DNA of 64,000 nucleotides, taken from contig OY740772.1 of NCBI GenBank assembly GCA_963513935.1, forward strand, positions 12,308,098-12,372,097, written 5' to 3'. Of the stretch, positions 34,768 through 45,225 are shown in pieces. Source of the stretch: Aphrophora alni (Eukaryota > Arthropoda > Insecta > Hemiptera > Aphrophoridae). The stretch's first letter is position 1. Every line of letters begins with the position of its first letter. The notes below the pieces were generated by a model. The model saw only the letters and a list, made by a program, of their open reading frames with translations. It made no database searches and was not told where the DNA came from. Both the position numbers and the translations under genes were made by a program.

Positions 34768-36054
34768 GACATATTCGTAATCGGAATAACTTCTAGTTTT
34801 ATTTGATACTATTAGTAACATTTTTTTTTAATTTTTCAGTTCGATAGTTTTTGTCCTTTAACTAATCCAAAGTCATTTTTTTCATTTATTTTACAGCTAT
34901 ATTTCTCTTATACGTGGGAGACAATACAAAGAGTATAAATGCAAAGCTTGAAATGTATAGGATTTATGGTTTTGTCTGTGTAGACTGGTTGCGACTTACA
35001 GACAGACAGGCACGCACGTGAAATTATAAAGGTTTTTGGTTACTATAATTATGAATAACTTTTTCACTTATACAATTCCAAAAACATAATTATAAAACCT
35101 CAAAAAATGTACAGGCCTATTTTTTCCATAAAAAACAAAGATCATTACATTTTTTTTTCAGACTGAAAATAAAACAGTTGTGGACATTTATTTATAGGAA
35201 ATGTTTTCTTTATTTCTAACGTAAAAAAACCACCCGTGATTTTGCACATACACTCTTATATGTGACCTACTTATTACAAACAGCCTACATAGCCTAGGCT
35301 CTGTTCTCCTGATACCGTATGACCGCTTTTAGTTACATTAGACTGACGTGTGACATATAAAACCCGGGTAGGTCACACACAATTAGTAGCACAAACTTTC
35401 TGATACAGAACCACAAAATGAAAGATAGATGCCGTTAAAGCATTCAATTTTATAATTTGTTTTTAGAAAGTACTCTTGCGTCTTTAATGAATCTGTTTGC
35501 AAAACTTTTAATTTTTTGAAATTTGTTACGATTACCAAAATTATGCACAAATGCGACCTTTCGGAGACGAAATCAAACTTTGGTTGAAACTAAATTACAG
35601 GTTAAGTTTTTTTTAGTTAAATTAGGTTAAGTTTTTGTGTTGAAAAAAAAATTTTAACTTCATTTTTTTATTGATTTTAACATTTCCATGGCCTCGGGAC
35701 ACCGAAAAATGATTTTCTATACTTTCCGTCTTTCGCCGTTATCGTCTGTACGTAAGCACGATAACTGCCACAAAATTAAGAAAATCGAATTTATAATATC
35801 AAAAAGGGCGGGCACTTTAATCAGTTTGTTGTCATATCTCTTATGTTATTCAGCTTGTAACGGATTAAATTAGATACAAATTTCCAGATTTCTATTCTGC
35901 ATTTATCGGTACCAACCCCACCGCTCTACGACTACAAATAGTGAAATTATTGTTTAAAAATGTAGTATAGATACGAGATCCGGCTTTTTAACAAATTTAC
36001 AGCTTCAAGGCCGAAACACTGACGCGAGTGGAGACTTACACATCTACGGGGCCC

Positions 36055-36130
36055 GTTAGGACCTAGACTTGGACTTGAACCCAGGACCTTTGGCTTTACG
36101 CGCCAAAGCTCTACCAACTGAACTATCCTT
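36055..36130 (-). repeat. tRNA-like (SINE head or tRNA pseudogene)
   Basis: On the minus strand GATAGTTCAGTTGGTAGAGC gives a D-arm/A-box. TTTGGCGCGTAAAGCCAAAG gives an anticodon stem-loop, and GGTCCTGGGTTCAAGTCC gives a T-arm/B-box. The acceptor ends do not pair well, the T-stem has a mismatch and loop position 33 is C instead of T. A functional tRNA is therefore unlikely. A tRNA-derived SINE head or pseudogene inserted in F1 is more likely. Confidence 0.6.
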
Positions 36131-36479
36131 AGTCGCTTCCCAGTACAGGGCGTACACTTCTCACTTCACTTTGCTTTTGGTGTAATTTTCCAGTTATCTA
36201 CAAATTAAATTTAACATTTCCTGCAAGACTCAAGAAACCAACTTTTGGTCGTAACATTTGCTTGAATGATGGGGCTAAGTAAGTACCATTAACTTGTTAC
36301 TTTTTTTAATTAATTTAAAAAATATCTGTAACAAAAAACTACAGAACTACTTTCAACGAATATAAAACAATAATGTTTAAAAAAATTAATTAATTAAACC
36401 AGACAATATTAACCACAATATATTTATAAACCGAATCAGTTCAAAGTGCAAGCAACCCCTTTGAAACTAAGCGCTCCTA

Positions 36480-36860
36480 ATACTCATTGCTCAGTGTTTG
36501 CCAATTCTGAGTGACGTCAATCAAAATGTGTCACTCAATGGAAAAAGAGGAAGGGAGTATTTCTTTTGATTGTAAAATTCAAGGCTTGCTTGCTTATGAT
36601 TATTATTTATTTATTTGATTATTATTATTAAACTGCGTGTAGGTTTTGTGAGTGAGATATCATTCTACAACCATATGATATGGTATTTATTATATCAACA
36701 TGCGTAGCAGACGCATCCAATAATATCAATACATTCCCAATCCATTTCCAATCACTAGGGGATTCGTGTGTAGCAGGATTGCATAACGTTAGAGGGGTAG
36801 TTCGCTCTGTATACGAGCAAACGTATAAACGATAAGGGAGGAAGTTTTAGGGATGGAAAA
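36480..36860 (+). repeat. dispersed repeat F5, copy 1
   Basis: Pairs with 48,690-49,060: GCCAATTCTGAGTGACGTCA versus GGCAATTTTAAGTGACGTAA, AATATCAATACATTCCCAAT versus AACGTCAATAAACCGATTCC, and CATTTCCAATCACTAGGGGA versus CGTTTCCAATCATTGTATCA, followed by GTGTGTAGCAGGATTGCATA versus CTGTGTAACAGGAGTGTATA. Possibly a solo LTR or other long repeat; no coding capacity. Confidence 0.55.
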
Positions 36861-37489
36861 AATACCAGATCGGTTGATGCACAGGTAACTGGTTCGGTTT
36901 TGGATTTTAAACCTTAGGAATAAATTTTACATTGATAATTGGTAAAATGACAATTCTTACGGTATTTTAAACGACAAAAACTTTTCTAAGGTACAAGTTA
37001 TTTGTTTTTATTTATTTTATCTAGCCTTAGATAAACTTAAATTGTATGTCAATTATAAATTATAACCTATGTGCATATTACACAATACAACACTAAATGA
37101 CGAAATACAATTATTATGATTTTAAAATGTAAAGTTAAATTATATATCTTAATAAATCCTCAATGATCTTGGCAATATAATTTTTATTTTATTTTCAAGT
37201 GAACCTTTGAGGCTAATTATTTGGTTTTTCAGTATCAGATAGAATACACGACGTACTGCCTCTAGGTTTGTGTTTGATTCTTTCATTAGGTCAAACTTTT
37301 CTTTCAAACACTACCAAATTATTCATATTAGTCCAGGGTGTACCTAACCTAAAATTATCAGAATAATTTATAGACACACACATATATTATATGAAAAACT
37401 ATAACACACTATTTATAACCAAAATAAGAATATATAAATGGAAATGCTTACTCTAAATAGAATCTACTTATGTATACACGCCTATGGCA
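36861..37489. other. non-coding, nothing recognised
   Basis: AT-rich. A LINE-3'-end-like CTTAATAAATCC at 37,150 is too short to support a call. Confidence 0.4.
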
Positions 37490-37590
37490 TCACAAAAGTA
37501 GTGAAATACACAATTACGAGATTCATAAATCCTGTCTAATAACCGTATTAAAAACTCACCCTACTGGGTAAGACTCCTTCAGTTACAACT

Positions 37591-38550
37591 TCAATTTAAC
37601 ATTTCCTACATGGGCAATACATTTAGTGGATTCTCATGTATTACATTGTATGATGGGGCAGGACAGATATCACGATGGTATTAACCAATTTGTTTTATGT
37701 AGTGTTGACTTCAATTTAACATTTCCTACATGGGCAATACATTTAGTGGATTCTCATGTATTACATTGTATGATGGGGCAGGACAGATATCACGATGGTA
37801 TTAACCAATTTGTTTTATGTAGTGTTGACTTCAATTTAACATTTCCTACATGGGCAATACATTTAGTGGATTCTCATGTATTACATTGTATGATGGGGCT
37901 GGGCAGATATCACGATGGTATTAACCAACTTGTTTTATGTAGTGTTGACTTCAATTTAACATTTCCTACATGGGCAATACATTTAGTGGATTCTCATGTA
38001 TTACATTGTATGATGGGGCAGGACAGATATCACGATGGTATTAACCAATTTGTTTTATGTAGTGTTGACTTCAATTTAACATTTCCTACATGGGCAATAC
38101 ATTTAGTGGATTCTCATGTATTACATTGTATGATGGGGCAGGACAGATATCACGATGGTATTAACCAATTTGTTTTATGTAGTGTTGACTTCAATTTAAC
38201 ATTTCCTACATGGGCAATACATTTAGTGGATTCTCATGTATTACATTGTATGATGGGGCTGGGCAGATATCACGATGGTATTAACCAACTTGTTTTATGT
38301 AATGTTGACTTCAATTTAACATTTCCTACATGGGCAATACATTTAGTGGATTCTCATGTATTACATTGTATGATGGGGCTGGACAGATATCACGATGGTA
38401 TTAACCAACTTGTTTTATGTAATGTTGACTTCAATTTAACATTTCCTACATGGGCAATACATTTAGTGGATTCTCATGTATTACATTGTATGATGGGGCA
38501 GGACAGATATCACGATGGTATTAACCAACTTGTTTTATGTAATGTTGACT
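37591..38550 (+). repeat. 120-bp satellite, eight tandem units
   Basis: Eight consecutive 120-bp units start at 37,591, 37,711, 37,831, 37,951, 38,071, 38,191, 38,311 and 38,431; a ninth stops after six bases. Units differ at only four positions (CAGGAC/CTGGGC/CTGGAC, CCAATT/CCAACT, TAGTG/TAATG). Their order gives the pattern A-A-B-A-A-B'-C-D, as if a 360-bp trimer had been copied. The unit resembles the end of repeat F1 (9,705-9,830 and 36,205-36,300), and F1-like sequence also precedes it at 37,490-37,590. Because 120 is a multiple of three, one frame stays open for 344 codons. All four variable sites change the amino acid in that frame, so protein coding is not supported. Confidence 0.95.
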
Positions 38551-38689
38551 TCAATTGGCTCCTTAAACTATTTAGGAAGTTTATTCAGATGGCAACCTAT
38601 CGTCCAAGGAATATCCTACAGGTTTATGTGCGTGAACATCAATATTATGAGTTGAATTAATCAAACTTTTATTATTATTTCTTGTTGAG

Positions 38690-39085
38690 GAATAAATTTC
38701 CGATACAAGTCTTCACGCAACGGCGATCAGAACTGGGCAGCAAGGTCATGTGACCAAACATCCTGTGACTTCTTCCTTTGGGGGTATTTAAAATCACTAG
38801 TTTACCAATATAATCCTTGAACAATACCACAACTAAAGGAAGAGATTCGCAATGTCATCCCCCAACTCGAGGAGAACACCTGTCTGAAGGTTGATCGAGT
38901 TACAACATGCAGAGCAAGTCATGGAGGGCATATGCAGGACATTACTATACTTCACACTTAATGTCTTGCATATGTAATGGCAACATGTATCCTTTGTATT
39001 GGTGTTAAAATATGTTACATTTCATAAATAGAGAGTACTTTATTCAACACTTGAAAACCGGCTTTCTTATTGAATCACCCTCTAC
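38690..39085 (+). pseudogene. Tc1/mariner transposase 3' end and terminus
   Basis: Plus strand. NWAARSCDQTSCDFFLWGYL then KSLVYQ at 38,727-38,800 corresponds to the WPPRSPDLTPCDFFLWGYLK block holding the third catalytic residue. It continues with QLKEEIRNVIPQLEENTCLK (38,833-38,890) and SHGGHMQDI (38,918-38,945). An end-like stretch CTTGAAAACCGGCTTTCTTA then TTGAATCACCCTCT at 39,049-39,083 resembles mariner termini. It is of the same kind as the relic at 24.2-24.9 kb. 5' truncated; begins shortly after the satellite. Confidence 0.8.
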
Positions 39086-39539
39086 ATGAAAGAAAATCAA
39101 AATACTTAAAGCGTTTCTACAAAAATCACGACCATTCGATTGAATCCTACTTTTATGTGAAAACTTAAAACTCTACTGGTAATATGCTTAGTAGAGTTAC
39201 CCCTCAAAGAAATTTAAACTTCTTGAAAACAGACGAAAGTGCGCTACAGTATTTTATAATTACTTCAGAACAAAACTGGATCATTGTCCTTAGCAAGAAC
39301 ACTACTGAACACGTTTTCTGTACACACAACATAACTGCTTTCTAAAAGTTTTTACCTAATAAAAAAAAATTAAAAATTAAAAACTCGCTTACTTCATGCG
39401 AATATAAAAGTAACAAATAAATAATTATTCACATAACACTGAACTTATTACCTCAAAAACCTTATATAAATTGCATGTAACTTACAAATATGGGCGTAGA
39501 TTAGAGTAAAATATAACAGCATTCGAAATGTTTAGTCAC

Positions 39540-40250
39540 CAGCCACCGAAGCCCACCAGTAGTGGGGAGATACGACAGTCAGAATTCTATTGTACGTATA
39601 CAACATACTATTCACCGCCACAATCCAAAGAACAGCCAAACTTACGAATTTAACTTTTATTGACACTTTCCGTGTTTTGTTCACGTGTACAGTCTTAGTA
39701 TTATTTACTGTTACCTATATTGTGTGTCACAGGTTCAGGATCACTGTTGGGATTCGGGTTGAATCGCTGAACTCGTTACGGTACCGGATATCGCACCATG
39801 CTGAAGTGAGCATGGTTCTCGTACATTTTCCTTCCGACTTGCAAGACGAATGGCTCTTCAACGAAGTCAGTTGTGTGTGGTAAATTAGTTATGTACGGTT
39901 GAATTTAGTGAACGTGGCGACTGGTTTCTCCCGGGGGCCGATATATCATTCTGAGTGTGATAAATAGCGTAAATATCGGTGAAACGTAGCAGCAGGGCCT
40001 ATTTATTGTCAAGTTAGGGTAATTTCCAGTTTATATTGGAATCCTAGTTCCCATGCGTTGGTTAGTTAGTCACGTCCCGGTACATACAGTAAAATTGCGT
40101 GCTAATAGGTTAACGGTTAACCGCATGGGCTACGTAAAATTATTCATAGCTACCCGTTACGTTTTAGCTTTGCAAGAACAATGTTCCAATATATGAATAC
40201 CTCCAGATCTCAGAAACCGACTATAGTGATTACGGGCTTGGCAATCCCGA
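39540..40250 (+). other. GC-richer non-coding segment, possibly an LTR/leader
   Basis: Base composition rises here compared with both sides, with restriction-like palindromes (GGTTAACGGTTAACC at 40,106-40,120). A TGGCGACTGGTTTC stretch at 39,907 faintly resembles a retrotransposon primer-binding site, but no gag-pol follows. The 97-aa frame at 39,590-39,883 has no motif. It could also be a promoter or 5' UTR region. Confidence 0.25.
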
Positions 40251-40254
40251 GGTA

Positions 40255-40380
40255 ATAGCTGGATCTACACTTTTTTATAAGTCTTGGGTTAGATTCCTTT
40301 CTGGTTCTTTAGCGACCCAACGCTATTGCAGTATACGACGTCTAGGGGTATTTATTTTATGCTCGTATCTTACTTTTTGT
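40255..40380 (+). repeat. fragment of dispersed repeat F2
   Basis: AGCTGGATCTACACTTTTTT, AAGTCTTGGGTTAGATTCCT and GACCCAACGCTATTGCAGTA match the start of F2 copies (cf. 63,717-63,830). Confidence 0.45.
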
Positions 40381-40829
40381 ATAGTCTACGAAAGAGAGGG
40401 TTTCCCCTTTAAACATGACAAAAATTATTGTTTTGTTTACAAAGGACGAGGAACTTCTGTTTAGATTAGAAAGGCGTTGTATATGCAAAGCGCATGACTT
40501 TGTATCAATATTGCATAGAGAGCGCCGTGTCTCCACAGTTCCAGGTTTTGAATACTTTCATACAAAATTAACTCTTCTTCAGTCCATAACTCATTTGATG
40601 AACCATAACGCTACTTGACCTAAAGGTTTGAAATTTGATGTTAGTATTTTTTCTTCTTGATCAGTACACAAGAAAAATGACTAAACTTGACATGTAAGTT
40701 TGCGATTTTATTAAACCTATTAGTACTTTTTTTTTTACATATGTGTAGTATTGAAAAGGTTATATGATGGTACAAATCATCGATGATTAAATTTCTGTTA
40801 TCTTTTTTTAATCTGAGCTGATTTTGAGA

Positions 40830-42130
40830 AATCCCTTATTTTATAATATAATGTTTTGCCCCCCCCTCTCTCTCGTTAAAACATGAACGTATATGTGAGA
40901 AAGCAAACTGAAATAACCATTTACTGACGGTACAGAAGAGCGACGAAAAATGGACGTAGTCATCGCGTCTATCTACGAGAAAATCAATAGCATCCCCCAG
41001 TTGTGAATCGGAAAAGGGGGGAAAGCTATCTAACCGTAAGAAGGGGAGCGTAGTGTTTTTTTGTAATATAATTGAATCTCCGCTTGTGGTATACATACAT
41101 AATGTATCAAACGACCCCCTCCCTATAAATATCGAGAAATATAATTATTTAAATACACACAGCGGGGGGTAGTTGCCATAATAAAATAAAAGGTTCAAGT
41201 GTGTGATAAAACCACATGTTTTAGAGACCGTAGGCACATAAGGAGAGTTATTTTTATAAAATCAAAGTCTTTAAGCAGCATAGCACCTACATATTAATAA
41301 CGTCTAGTTTTATTTGATACCACACATATAGTATTTCCTCAAATAAAAATTAAAACTTTATAGTTTTTCCCTTTTAACTATTCCAAAGTGATGTCTTTTT
41401 GTTACCGCTATATTTTTCCTATATGCGAGACAAAGAGTATGAATAGTCTTCCAATTACAGTTTTGTCTGTGTAGACTGGTTGCGAGAGACACGTGCGTGA
41501 AATTAAGAGTTCTTGGTACCTACGAATTTCTCAAACTCAGCTCTAACAATTTTTTGTTACTCAAGTGTAGACTCGCAAAATTCTCCTTTTTTAAAGTTAT
41601 TTTCGACCTATCACATGCCGTCGTCACCGTCCTTGTCATCTTTACCTAAGCACGTTACCGGGCACAACAATTAAGATAGGAACATGACACTTTGTCTGAG
41701 ACTAGAGTGTGCTCATGCAGAACAATATTAAGAAATTTGAAAATCTAAAACATAATTGCGGCCATTGTAAACAGTTATTTGTTCATATCTTGTAAATTAT
41801 TAAACTTATAACAGATTTAATTCTACATGCAATGGTATCAACCTCACCTCTCTACAGTTACAAAAATTGAACTTATTGTCAAACATTTAATTTGGAATAG
41901 TGACGTCACAAGAAAATGTAATAATCTAATATTAACGAGATACGGCAGCGCCGATTACTAGAGTATCCTTCAGCCCTCTAAGGCAGAGACACTGACACGA
42001 GCGAAGCGAGTAGAGACATTTACACCCTTTAAAGGTGTATTCGATACCAACAAAATAGTGATATCACGATTAGAAGATTTACAAAACCTGTGTAACAACT
42101 ATTTTAAACAAACTGTGACCGTATCCACTT
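40830..42130 (+). repeat. composite dispersed repeat F3+F1, copy C
   Basis: Same block order as 33.9-36.3 kb: CCGTAGGCACATAAGGAGAG, CTAGTTTTATTTGATACCAC, TTCCAAAGTGATG and TTTTGTCTGTGTAGACTGGT, followed by the F1 landmarks AAGCACGTTACCGG, GGTATCAACCTCACCTCTCT, ACGAGATACGGC, CTGACACGAGCGAAGCGAGT and ATAGTGATATCACGATTA. The minus frame at 40,836-41,096 lies within it and shows no motif. Confidence 0.6.
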
Positions 42131-42339
42131 CTTTTGACCAGCTGGAAGCTCCGGATGGCTGGAGACCGCGTACACTTTAGGCGAATCTTGTCAGGATGGG
42201 CAAAGGAGTCGGGTTAGGACGCTAATGAACGCACGCAACGCAAGTTAAATTAAATGTTCTCTTTTATTTTAGCGCCTAATTAGAAGAATGCAGTAATAAT
42301 TATAATTTATAAAAAAGACATAACGGCTAGATAAAAGGC

Positions 42340-42540
42340 CTTAATAGTGGCCGAAAAGCATAACGATTAATTTAGATAGCACGTGGCCGAAAAATGGACT
42401 GACCTCGTCCCGTAGCGGTCTGCCGTTCAACTTCCTTCTCGCGGCTCTCGGAACAGCCTCTCGCTCGGCTCGCTGGTTCAAGCCCTCCACTCCTCGTCTC
42501 CCCCCCCCTTGTTCGTGATCTTGCACTGCTCAACAAAATC
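42340..42540. other. GC-rich island
   Basis: A locally GC- and CpG-rich 200-base stretch (CTCGCGGCTCTCGG, GCTCGGCTCG) ending in a C-run at 42,501-42,508. The minus 61-aa frame is basic and low in complexity. No promoter or exon boundary can be fixed. Confidence 0.25.
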
Positions 42541-42659
42541 GCAAGTGCCAATTCATATTTTATTATTTAGATTTAGAATCCCTTCCCATTACATCCTAAT
42601 TTATTCTTATTATAGTTTATGTTTGGTGGGCTCCTTGGCTGGGCCACAAAACTGACCCT

Positions 42660-43575
42660 ACTGGATAAGACCCCTTGATTTACCAATAGAACTAAACATT
42701 ACAAGGCATAAGATACCAACTATTGAGCATTATTAGATTTTTGTTCGCTAAAGAACTCCTCAGCACCCACTCAACCTACAGAGATGGGGATGATCTCATT
42801 GTAAAGCTTAGGGTCTGAGGATCAATAGTGTATATAGAACGTGACCTGTGACATAACACACACACACAAAGACACTTTTGTGGGGTTTTTTTTAAATGGT
42901 TTTTAGCGACAACCCTCTACTTTAAGCCTTTTTCTGGAGTTCTAACGGGCCGATTTTCATGCGGTTTGTTTTAAATGAAAGAACATTTTGCCATTATTTG
43001 CACTAAATTATGAACAACATTTTCATTTTTTTCCCTTCTATATTTAGAAAACTTTTTTCAAACACACCTTAACAGCCTGGTATCAATCACAAATAACACC
43101 ACAGTCAATAGACTATTACTAAATTTTATGTATTGGACCTAATCAGCTGTTTCATGTATGCATTGTTATATTGGTTGCTATAGTAACTTAATTTGTATAT
43201 ATAATCACAAAATTAAGTTTAAAACACCATTACAAATAATTTAGGATTAGTCTATACCAGGCCTAACCTGTATGTGCGCTAAGAACAACTTCACCCCCAC
43301 TCAACCTAGAGACTACTTGGCCGATTTTCGTATTGTTTGTTTTAAATGAAAGAACATTTTGCCATTATTTGCAAAAAATTATGAAATAACAATTTCATTT
43401 TTTTTTATATTTAGAAAACGTTTTTAACACTCCTTAACAGCCTGGTATCAGTCACAAATAACACCACAGTCAATAAAGTATTAATAAATTTTATGTATTG
43501 GACCTAATCAGCTGTTTTAAATATGCAGTATTGCTATGGTAATATAATTTGTATGTAAATCATTAATTTTAAAAT
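42660..43575 (+). repeat. tandem duplication, about 371-bp period
   Basis: Two direct copies (about 42,760-43,210 and 43,275-43,575). Shared text: CACTCAACCTA, GGCCGATTTTC followed by TTTGTTTTAAATGAAAGAAC and ATTTTGCCATTATTTGCA, ACAGCCTGGTATCA, CACAAATAACACCACAGTCA, and TATGTATTGGACCTAATCAG. The copies differ by numerous substitutions and indels, so the duplication is not recent. No coding capacity. Confidence 0.85.
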
Positions 43576-43752
43576 ACTTATAACGTATAAAAAAGAATTA
43601 TAAGAAATTTAAAAAAAATTGAAATGCACAATGAGGCCCTAGAACAATGTTTTCTTAACGTTTCAGAAATAGCCGACACCGGAAGGCTTATTCACCTAGT
43701 TTGATATATTTTCTCAGCGGGACGGGGAAATGTGAGGGTAGGTCAGTGCGTA

Positions 43753-43765
43753 GGGGGGGGGGGGG
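43753..43765 (+). repeat. G homopolymer
   Basis: Run of about 13 G in a G-rich context (GTAGGTCAGTGCGTAGGGG..., GGTGGCAGGTGG). Confidence 0.95.
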
Positions 43766-45121
43766 TGGCAGGTGGAATGTAGGCCTCCTCGTGTGTACTG
43801 CCTCGACATTCTGATATCTTGTTACCGAATGACCTCTTTGATATAGGTAAATCTCTAAAATATAGGACGTAAATTCAATACGAGATTATGGGTGTTCCCC
43901 CTCCGTAATTATTGAAATAGGAAAATGAAACTGTAGGAATATGTTTGGATAAATAGGACCTGCTTTCACAAAATTACAACCCCAACCCCTCCTAAAATTC
44001 GTTCCATTTATACAGACAGACAGACAGACATACCGATAATTATATTAATTCAATCTTTTCAAAAGATACGGATGGAGGTTCCGTACTTTTGAACACCCAT
44101 TATATGGAAATGTGTTGAGTATTAATATTAATTTCTATTTATTTATATATTTCATCGATGTGATGTGTCAAAATTAGAATCCAAGTTTTTGCAAGGGTTT
44201 TGAGGTCTCCTAAGTTCAAGAAAATGTTTTTTTTTTAATGTTGTGGATCGAATCAACAACCGGAAAAACCGTGAGATTTTAATCAAATTTGGTAAGTGGG
44301 CATATTTTGACCTTATCTCGAAACTGTTTGATAACTAAAAATTGGGGATAGCCGCCATAATAATATAAAAACACAAAATCTATGGTTATTTTTAAAATAG
44401 TAGAACTCCTCCAACAGTTTTTAATTGAATTTTGAAATTTGAGGTGTCGTCGGATAAGGCTCAGCCTAAAGTCGTATCCGCCCAAAATTCAAAAATATAT
44501 ATCAAAATGGAGGAGAAATATAAGGGATGAAAGTTTTTACCATTAACCCCATGCTAATTTTAATTGAGGAATCTATAAATATCTGTATTAAAAATATCTA
44601 GCTTTACATTAAAAATTTGTTCTTTAAAAAAAATAAACCATGCTTTTAAACTACATCAATCAAATAATATGAGCTATTATTGACATAAACAAATATAATT
44701 TAAAACAAACTAAACAAAAGTGTTATTAATTTTAATGCAATAGCAGATATTTCTTGTTGAAACTCCATATTCAAGGATAAAATAAAGCAATAAAAGCTTA
44801 AAGTTTCAAATTATTCTAATAATATAAATGAGCTACAATTGTTTCGCCTTGCGGCAACACCGGGCAACTGTTAGGCGTCACTTGGAAATAGTTAAGGGAT
44901 CTATTTGTACCACCTTCGGTATAAGTTTCTGTTCCCTCTAATTGGAGGTATTGTTATTATTAAAAGTACAATGAGAAGAAACAGTTCAATAAACTTAAAA
45001 ACTTCGTGGAAAAAAAACTTGGCAAAATCTATTAACAAACTTTAAAAAAAAAAACCTCATTTTAAAACTCTGTCTAACCTAGTTAAAACGAAATGATAAA
45101 TACCATATTTTAACGCAAACA
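43766..45121. other. non-coding, nothing firm
   Basis: A (CAGA)4 run lies at about 44,012-44,030. The 68-aa minus frame at 44,279-44,485 has no motif. The remainder is AT-rich. Confidence 0.45.
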
Positions 45122-45225
45122 AATAACACTTCTTTAACAATAATTGTTAAAGAAGTGTTATTCTAAGAAGTGTTATTGTTAAGAAGCACTTGGAGGGTTT
45201 TAATTATTAAAACCCTCCAAGTGCT
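45122..45225. repeat. two adjacent perfect hairpins
   Basis: Hairpin 1 (45,122-45,162): 19-base arms AATAACACTTCTTTAACAA and inverse around TAA. Hairpin 2 (45,185-45,225): 19-base arms AGCACTTGGAGGGTTTTAA and inverse around TTA. Hairpin 2 looks like two transposon ends meeting head-to-head across TTAA-TTA-TTAA. Confidence 0.92.

Larger units (their letters stand above)
33900..36330 (+). repeat. composite dispersed repeat F3+F1, copy B
   Basis: Two blocks appear in the same order at 40,830-42,130. F3 block: CTGTAGGCACATAGAGAAAG then TTATTTTTATAAAGTCCAAG, CTAGTTTTATTTGATACTAT, CCAAAGTCATTTTT and TTTTGTCTGTGTAGACTGGT. F1 block: CGTAAGCACGATAACTGCCA, GGTACCAACCCCACCGCTCT, ATACGAGATCCGGC, CTGACGCGAGTGGAGACTTA and ATGATGGGGCTAAGTAAGTA. 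The shared order shows one long element, interrupted here by a (TA)n microsatellite and a tRNA-like insertion. The small ORFs inside (34,188-34,376 minus, 34,460-34,681, 35,688-35,873) lack motifs. Confidence 0.65.

Noticed and set aside
34633..34821. 62-aa minus ORF with (IY)n
   Set aside because: Translation of the (TA)n microsatellite.
36055..36130. Functional tRNA gene
   Set aside because: Acceptor stem does not pair, T-stem mismatch and C at loop position 33; more like a SINE head or pseudogene.
37591..38550. CRISPR-like direct repeats
   Set aside because: Units are contiguous 120-bp copies without spacers, in a eukaryotic context; this is a satellite.
37626..38660. 344-aa repetitive protein gene
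   Set aside because: Open frame follows from the period being divisible by three; no ATG-context, splice or promoter support, and all unit differences alter the amino acid.
39880..39930. LTR retrotransposon primer-binding site
   Set aside because: Only TGGCGAC matches, no LTR pair and no gag-pol downstream.
40836..41096. 86-aa minus-strand ORF
   Set aside because: Lies within dispersed repeat F3 and is not preserved in the 34-kb copy.
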